From positions 1 to 9,186 of the forward strand of contig QFOV01000146.1 of the NCBI GenBank assembly GCA_003248565.1: a stretch of DNA of 9,186 nt, in the 5' to 3' direction. The notes beneath the pieces are model-generated. The model saw only the letters and a program-made list of their open reading frames with translations. It was not told the origin of the DNA and made no database searches. Positions within the stretch are counted from its first letter, which is position 1. Each line of letters opens with the position of its first letter. Of this stretch, positions 6,394 to 9,186 are shown piece after piece. This DNA comes from Stenotrophomonas sp. (GTDB lineage: Bacteria > Pseudomonadota > Gammaproteobacteria > Xanthomonadales > Xanthomonadaceae). The position numbers and the translations under genes are program-made.

Positions 6394-6420
6394 AACCTGA
6401 CTCTGACCCCGGTTTTGCTC
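6394..6420 (-). repeat. RAYT-linked repeat, copy 4 (consensus copy)
   Basis: Reads AACCTGACTCTGACCCCGG followed by TTTTGCTC on the plus strand. I use it as the consensus. It lies 84 bases upstream of the RAYT start and 87 bases upstream of the yncE start, and is the right end of the RAYT unit. Confidence 0.88.
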
Positions 6421-6426
6421 TAACAT
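6397..6426 (+). promoter_or_regulatory. Possible repeat-borne promoter for yncE
   Basis: CTGACT (6397-6402) inside repeat copy 4 is followed after 18 bases by TAACAT (6421-6426), each four of six to the sigma-70 consensus. The predicted leader is about 75 bases. The geometry is identical to that at 3526-3555. No Fur-box-like AT-rich palindrome is visible upstream of the gene, although E. coli yncE is known as Fur-regulated. Confidence 0.28.
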
Positions 6427-6507
6427 GCCGGCACCAGCCAGCCATTCCCGTTCGACAACGGCGCAGCGAGCCAGGACACCCTTCGTGCCCTATCAAGGAA
6501 GCTCGCA

Positions 6508-7659
6508 ATGTTGAAATCCCCCCTGTTCCGTTCCGCTGCGCTCGCGCTGGCGGTCTCTCTTGCGGTAGTTGCACCGGCTGCTTCGGCAGCGTCGCCGGTT
6601 GCTGCCAATAGCAACGCCGCTACCACCGTGCAGCGTCAGGCCATCGCCAAGGGGCTGTACGAACTGGCTTACAGCCCCGCGCAGAACGCCGTTTTCGTCG
6701 CGTCGTCCGGTGGTTTTGGCGATGCTGCCGGCCCGGCCCAGGTGTTGCGTCTGGACCCCACCACGCTTGCGGTGCAGCAGCGCATTCCGCTGGAGCGCAA
6801 GGGCTTCGGTGTGGTGCTGGATGATGCCAGCAATCGCCTCTACGTCGGCAACACCGTCGACACCTCGGTGACCGTGGTCGATACCGCACAGAACAAGGCC
6901 GTCGGCACGGTGCAGCTGATGGAGAAGGTCACCGGCAAGGACGGCAAGTCGTATTACAGCCATGACCTGCGCGAGCTGGCGGTGGATGCGCCCAACCATC
7001 GCCTGTATGTCACCGGTCATTCGCAGGAAGGCAGTGTGCTGTTCGTGGTCGATACGCAGTCGTTGCAGCTGATCGACACCATTGAAGGGTTGGGCAAGGC
7101 CAAGGCGCCGGGCCTGGCACTGGATGCAGTCGGCAAGCGCGTCTACACCAGCAATCTGCTGGGCGAAGTGGTCACTGTTGGCACTGACAGTGGCAAGGTC
7201 GAGCAGCGCTTCCAGGTCAGCGCCGAGCAGCCGATGAACATCGCGCTGGATCCCGCGGGCACGCGCTTGTTCGTCACCGACCAAGGCCTGGAGATGATCC
7301 GCAAGTACCAGGGCAGCAGCATAGAAGGTTTCGTCTCGCGTCATCCGGGCAAGCGGGTGCTGGTATTGGACCGCAGCAGTGGTGCAGAGCTGGCCAGCAT
7401 CCCCACCGATGCAGGCCCGCTCGGCATCCTGCTGGATGCACCGCGCAAGCGCCTGTACGTGACCAACCGCGAAGCCGGCAGCGTCACCGCCTACGACAGC
7501 GACAGCTACCAGCAGGTGGCCACCTGGTCGGTGCCGACGCACCCGAACAGCCTGGCGCTGGATGCGAAGAACAACGTGTTGTACGTCAGCATCAAGAACG
7601 GCGAAAGCGACCCGAAGGGTGCTGAGGAAACCGTTGCCCGCATCGAACTGGGCAGCTGA
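6508..7659 (+). CDS. yncE: YncE-like periplasmic beta-propeller protein
   Basis: A 383-residue protein closely resembling E. coli YncE, a seven-bladed periplasmic propeller reported to bind DNA and to be under Fur control; its physiological role is unclear. A signal peptide (KSPLFRSAALALAV..., cleavage after ASA at residue 27) directs it to the periplasm. YncE-like landmarks in order are AKGLYELAYSP (47-57), KGFGVVLD and LYVGNTVDTSVTVVD (98-125), DLRELAVDAPNHRLYVTG (near 153-170), APGLALDAVGKRVYTSN, NIALDPAGTRLFVTD, LYVTNREAGSVTAYDSDSY and THPNSLALD...LYVSIKNG at the end. Repeated LYV(T/G)N strands mark the blades. AAGGAAG about six bases upstream fixes the start. A strong terminator follows at 7693-7732, so this is probably a single-gene transcript. 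The segment near 270-285 (EMIRKYQGSSIEGFVSRHPG) looks like an insertion relative to E. coli. Confidence 0.88.
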   Translation: MLKSPLFRSAALALAVSLAVVAPAASAASPVAANSNAATTVQRQAIAKGLYELAYSPAQNAVFVASSGGFGDAAGPAQVLRLDPTTLAVQQRIPLERKGFGVVLDDASNRLYVGNTVDTSVTVVDTAQNKAVGTVQLMEKVTGKDGKSYYSHDLRELAVDAPNHRLYVTGHSQEGSVLFVVDTQSLQLIDTIEGLGKAKAPGLALDAVGKRVYTSNLLGEVVTVGTDSGKVEQRFQVSAEQPMNIALDPAGTRLFVTDQGLEMIRKYQGSSIEGFVSRHPGKRVLVLDRSSGAELASIPTDAGPLGILLDAPRKRLYVTNREAGSVTAYDSDSYQQVATWSVPTHPNSLALDAKNNVLYVSIKNGESDPKGAEETVARIELGS

Positions 7660-7692
7660 AGCAGAAGCATTTGCAGCATCTGATTGCTGCGC

Positions 7693-7732
7693 GGGCCGGG
7701 GCAGCACGCCTGCTGCCTCGGCCCTTCTTTTT
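7693..7732 (+). terminator. Rho-independent terminator after yncE
   Basis: The 14-base arms GGGCCGGGGCAGCA (7693-7706) and TGCTGCCTCGGCCC (7711-7724) pair with one G-U wobble around a four-base loop CGCC. They are followed at once by TTCTTTTT (7725-7732). It starts 33 bases after the yncE stop and is a textbook intrinsic terminator. Confidence 0.93.
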
Positions 7733-8133
7733 GCGTGGTAGCGAGAACGGGCTCGAAGGTCCTGCGCGTTTGGATTGCTCGCGTAGTCGTTGGAGCCCTT
7801 CCTTCGTCTTGCGAACCTGGCTGGGATGGTGGGCTGGCTGGCTGGCTGGCGGGCGGGCGGGACAGGGGAGGTGCATGCGCGACTTCCGTATCGATCACGG
7901 CCTGGCAGAAGGAAGATGGATTGCTTCACGCGGGCGGCGATGCAGCGGTGGCCGAGCCGGCTTCTTGACGCAGTCCTTGGGATGACCTGCAGCCCCCAGC
8001 GTGTGTACGCCTTGGATCGACGTCTATAGAATTCCGCTCGGGGAAACACCAGCATCTTTTTCCTGCGTCTCTCTTGGCGCGGCATTGGACTCCTGTCCCT
8101 GCAACCATCCTTGTCGAAATGGAAGTCGAGTAA
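7733..8133. other. Intergenic region of about 400 bases, no convincing gene
   Basis: No family-recognisable protein is encoded on either strand. It contains a tetranucleotide tract at 7832-7859. It also holds a 36-codon open frame at 7875-7985 with AGGGGAGG three bases upstream, beginning MRDFRIDHGLAEGRWIAS. A weak TATAGA at 8025-8030 could be the -10 of the next gene, but no matching -35 is seen. The last 100 bases before 8134 would be its leader. No terminator or tRNA was found here. Confidence 0.5.
7832..7859 (+). repeat. Tandem tetranucleotide tract (GGCT)4(GGCG)3
   Basis: Four perfect GGCT units (7832-7847) run straight into three GGCG units (7848-7859), directly seen. It lies in noncoding DNA about 275 bases upstream of the next gene. 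Such tracts can change length by slippage, but nothing here ties it to a promoter. Confidence 0.85.
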
Positions 8134-9099
8134 ATGCAGATTCGTTTGTTGTCGCTGGCCTTGCTGGCGTTTGCGTGTGTGGATGTGCGTGCGGATGTCG
8201 GTGCAGGAGAGAGCCCTGCTGCCCCTGAAACCCAAGCGAAGGTCGAGCGCCCGGCGCGCATCCGCCTGTTCGGGCAGAACGGCGTAGGGCTCACGATGTA
8301 TACCAACGCGGTCTGCAGGAAGGAGTACGACGAAGAGATCGAAGCGTCGGGCTCGCTGGGCAACTACTTCAAGGCGATGGTCCGCAAGAAGCCGGAGAAC
8401 ATCTCGATCGGCATGCCGGAAACCGACGACAGCCGCAACCTGGCCACGCGCGACAAGCTGTGGGCCAGCCCCTATTACACCGAGCACGCCTTGGTGCCCG
8501 GCCAGCCGGTGTTGTTGCAGGCGAACATCGCCAACGGATCGGGCTGGACCTGCAACCGCGGTCGTGGCATCGAGCTCGGTTTCGTACCGGAGCCCGGTGT
8601 GGACTACGAAGGCGATATGATCCGCGACTTCGAAGGTGGCAGCTGTGGCATCGCGATCCGTCGGCTGGAAGCGGACGGAAGCACCGCGCCCATCGTCGGC
8701 CAGATACCGCCTTCCAAATGTGAAGCAAGACCGGCACGCACCCCGTCGCTGATGGTGATGCTGATGAACGCGGATAACCTGCAATACCGCCTCGCCGAGG
8801 AAGATGCTGGCATCGACGAGCTGGACAACGATGAAGACAGCGTGGAAGACCTGGATGAAATGATCGCCGAGGCGCCCATCACCGCCGCCATGCCGGTCTG
8901 CATTGTCGCCAGCGCCGACAGCCGCGACAGCGAGTTCGGCAAGAAGCTGCCTGCGCTGCTGGAAAAGCGCGGCGTGCAATCGCAGGTGATGCGGGTTGAT
9001 GCCACTGCGCTGACGGCCGAGTGGGGCCTGACCGAACAGCAGCCGCTGGGCTTTGCCTTGGCCGAGTATTACTGCCGTTCGGTCAGCGAGCCTCGTTGA
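8134..9099 (+). CDS. Secreted protein of unknown function with an acidic segment
   Basis: I do not recognise this 321-residue protein. Residues 1-20 form a signal peptide (RLLSLALLAFACVDVRA, cleaved before DV); C15 lacks a proper lipobox, so a lipoprotein is unlikely. The mature part has six cysteines (61, 140, 171, 196, 256, 314), an even number compatible with disulphides in the periplasm or outside. Residues 41-200 and 250-315 look like folded regions. Between them, 221-246 is a strongly acidic stretch (EEDAGIDELDNDEDSVEDLDE), a likely flexible linker or a cation-binding tail. GGAAG at 8121-8125, eight bases upstream, supports the ATG. ATG 8119 would give only a four-codon frame ending TAA right before the real start. 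It has its own leader and follows the yncE terminator, so it is probably transcribed separately. Confidence 0.75.
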   Translation: MQIRLLSLALLAFACVDVRADVGAGESPAAPETQAKVERPARIRLFGQNGVGLTMYTNAVCRKEYDEEIEASGSLGNYFKAMVRKKPENISIGMPETDDSRNLATRDKLWASPYYTEHALVPGQPVLLQANIANGSGWTCNRGRGIELGFVPEPGVDYEGDMIRDFEGGSCGIAIRRLEADGSTAPIVGQIPPSKCEARPARTPSLMVMLMNADNLQYRLAEEDAGIDELDNDEDSVEDLDEMIAEAPITAAMPVCIVASADSRDSEFGKKLPALLEKRGVQSQVMRVDATALTAEWGLTEQQPLGFALAEYYCRSVSEPR

Positions 9100-9186
9100 T
9101 CGCGAGCGGCATGGCCAAAAGTGCATGAGGCCGGCATTCGTGGCTTCTGGAACTATGTTCCCGCAGACACGGATGCTGGCATCATC

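Larger units (their letters stand above)
5536..6420 (-). mobile_element. RAYT unit flanked by inverted repeats (REPtron-like)
   Basis: An 885-base unit consists of repeat copy 3, a complete RAYT gene on the minus strand and repeat copy 4. The copies face each other, with GCAAAACC outward and CAGGTT inward. A RAYT gene between inverted copies of its repeat is the known 'REPtron' layout. Classical REPs are hairpins with a GTAG-like tetranucleotide, and this repeat is not an obvious hairpin. It may therefore belong to a different RAYT class or be the end of a true transposon. Insertion into the 3' end of the peptidase gene explains its altered tail. Confidence 0.6.

Noticed and set aside
2405..6420. 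The four repeats as a CRISPR array
   Set aside because: Copies alternate in orientation, are 0.8 to 2 kb apart, and flank genes rather than spacers.
6310..6426. A longer start for the RAYT protein at 6426
   Set aside because: The extra residues translate the repeat and its flank. The conserved family N-terminus MARRPRI and a GGAG site support the start at 6309.
8002..8030. A sigma-70 promoter for the 8134 gene around TATAGA
   Set aside because: The -10 is acceptable, but the sequence at the -35 position (TGTGTA) is poor. Noted only in the intergenic entry.
8119..8133. Four-codon upstream frame ATG GAA GTC GAG TAA just before the 8134 start
   Set aside because: Too short to support as a regulatory leader peptide; the GGAAG it contains is more simply the ribosome-binding site of the real gene.
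6493..9126. An 877-residue open frame on the minus strand
   Set aside because: It lies antisense to yncE and the 8134 gene and runs through the terminator and intergenic region. Its composition (Arg, Gln, His, Ala runs) is that of a shadow frame in high-GC DNA, with no family motifs.
9100..9186. A terminator or partial gene in the last 87 bases
   Set aside because: Only a four-base GGCC stem and a short GATGC/GCATC palindrome are visible; there is no T-run or coding signal.

Overview
The window looks like chromosomal DNA of a high-GC gammaproteobacterium, most likely Xanthomonadaceae (Stenotrophomonas, Lysobacter or Pseudoxanthomonas type). This rests on strong G/C third-position bias, many predicted secreted or periplasmic proteins, a secreted S9 peptidase, a YncE-type propeller and a REP-type tyrosine transposase (RAYT). 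The genus is inferred, not shown.

Layout. (1) 1-1199: a complete IS3-family element, IS407-like. Its two frames are joined by an A_AAA_AAG slippery site, and its DD35E catalytic residues are intact. Its ends read TGTCGCCT... and ...AGTCGACA. (2) 1199-2458: a membrane diguanylate cyclase. Its ribosome-binding site and the A of its ATG appear to be the last bases of the IS. (3) 2703-3488: a secreted protein I do not recognise. (4) 3597-5582: a secreted S9 (prolyl oligopeptidase-like) serine peptidase. (5) 5614-6309, minus strand: a Y1/HUH RAYT transposase. (6) 6508-7659: a periplasmic YncE-like beta-propeller protein with a strong rho-independent terminator. (7) 7733-8133: about 400 bases with no convincing gene and a GGCT/GGCG tandem tract. 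(8) 8134-9099: a secreted protein of unknown function with a very acidic stretch.

The most interesting structure is a 27-base repeat with core ACCGGGGTCAGAGTCAGGT. It occurs four times in alternating orientation (2405+, 3523-, 5536+, 6394-). Copies 3 and 4 form an inverted pair around the RAYT gene, as in a 'REPtron'. Copies 1 and 2 form an equally oriented pair around the unknown secreted-protein gene, with no transposase. The two left-hand copies lie inside the 3' ends of the cyclase and peptidase genes. They have no stop codon in any of the three frames read there, and they add short foreign tails to both proteins. The two right-hand copies lie just upstream of the peptidase and yncE genes, where the repeat could supply a -35 element at an identical spacing to a -10-like hexamer.

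The host genes do not look like one operon or pathway. The common theme is a stretch of envelope and signalling genes reshaped at both ends by mobile DNA: an IS that remakes a translation start, and RAYT-linked repeats that change C-termini and perhaps promoters.
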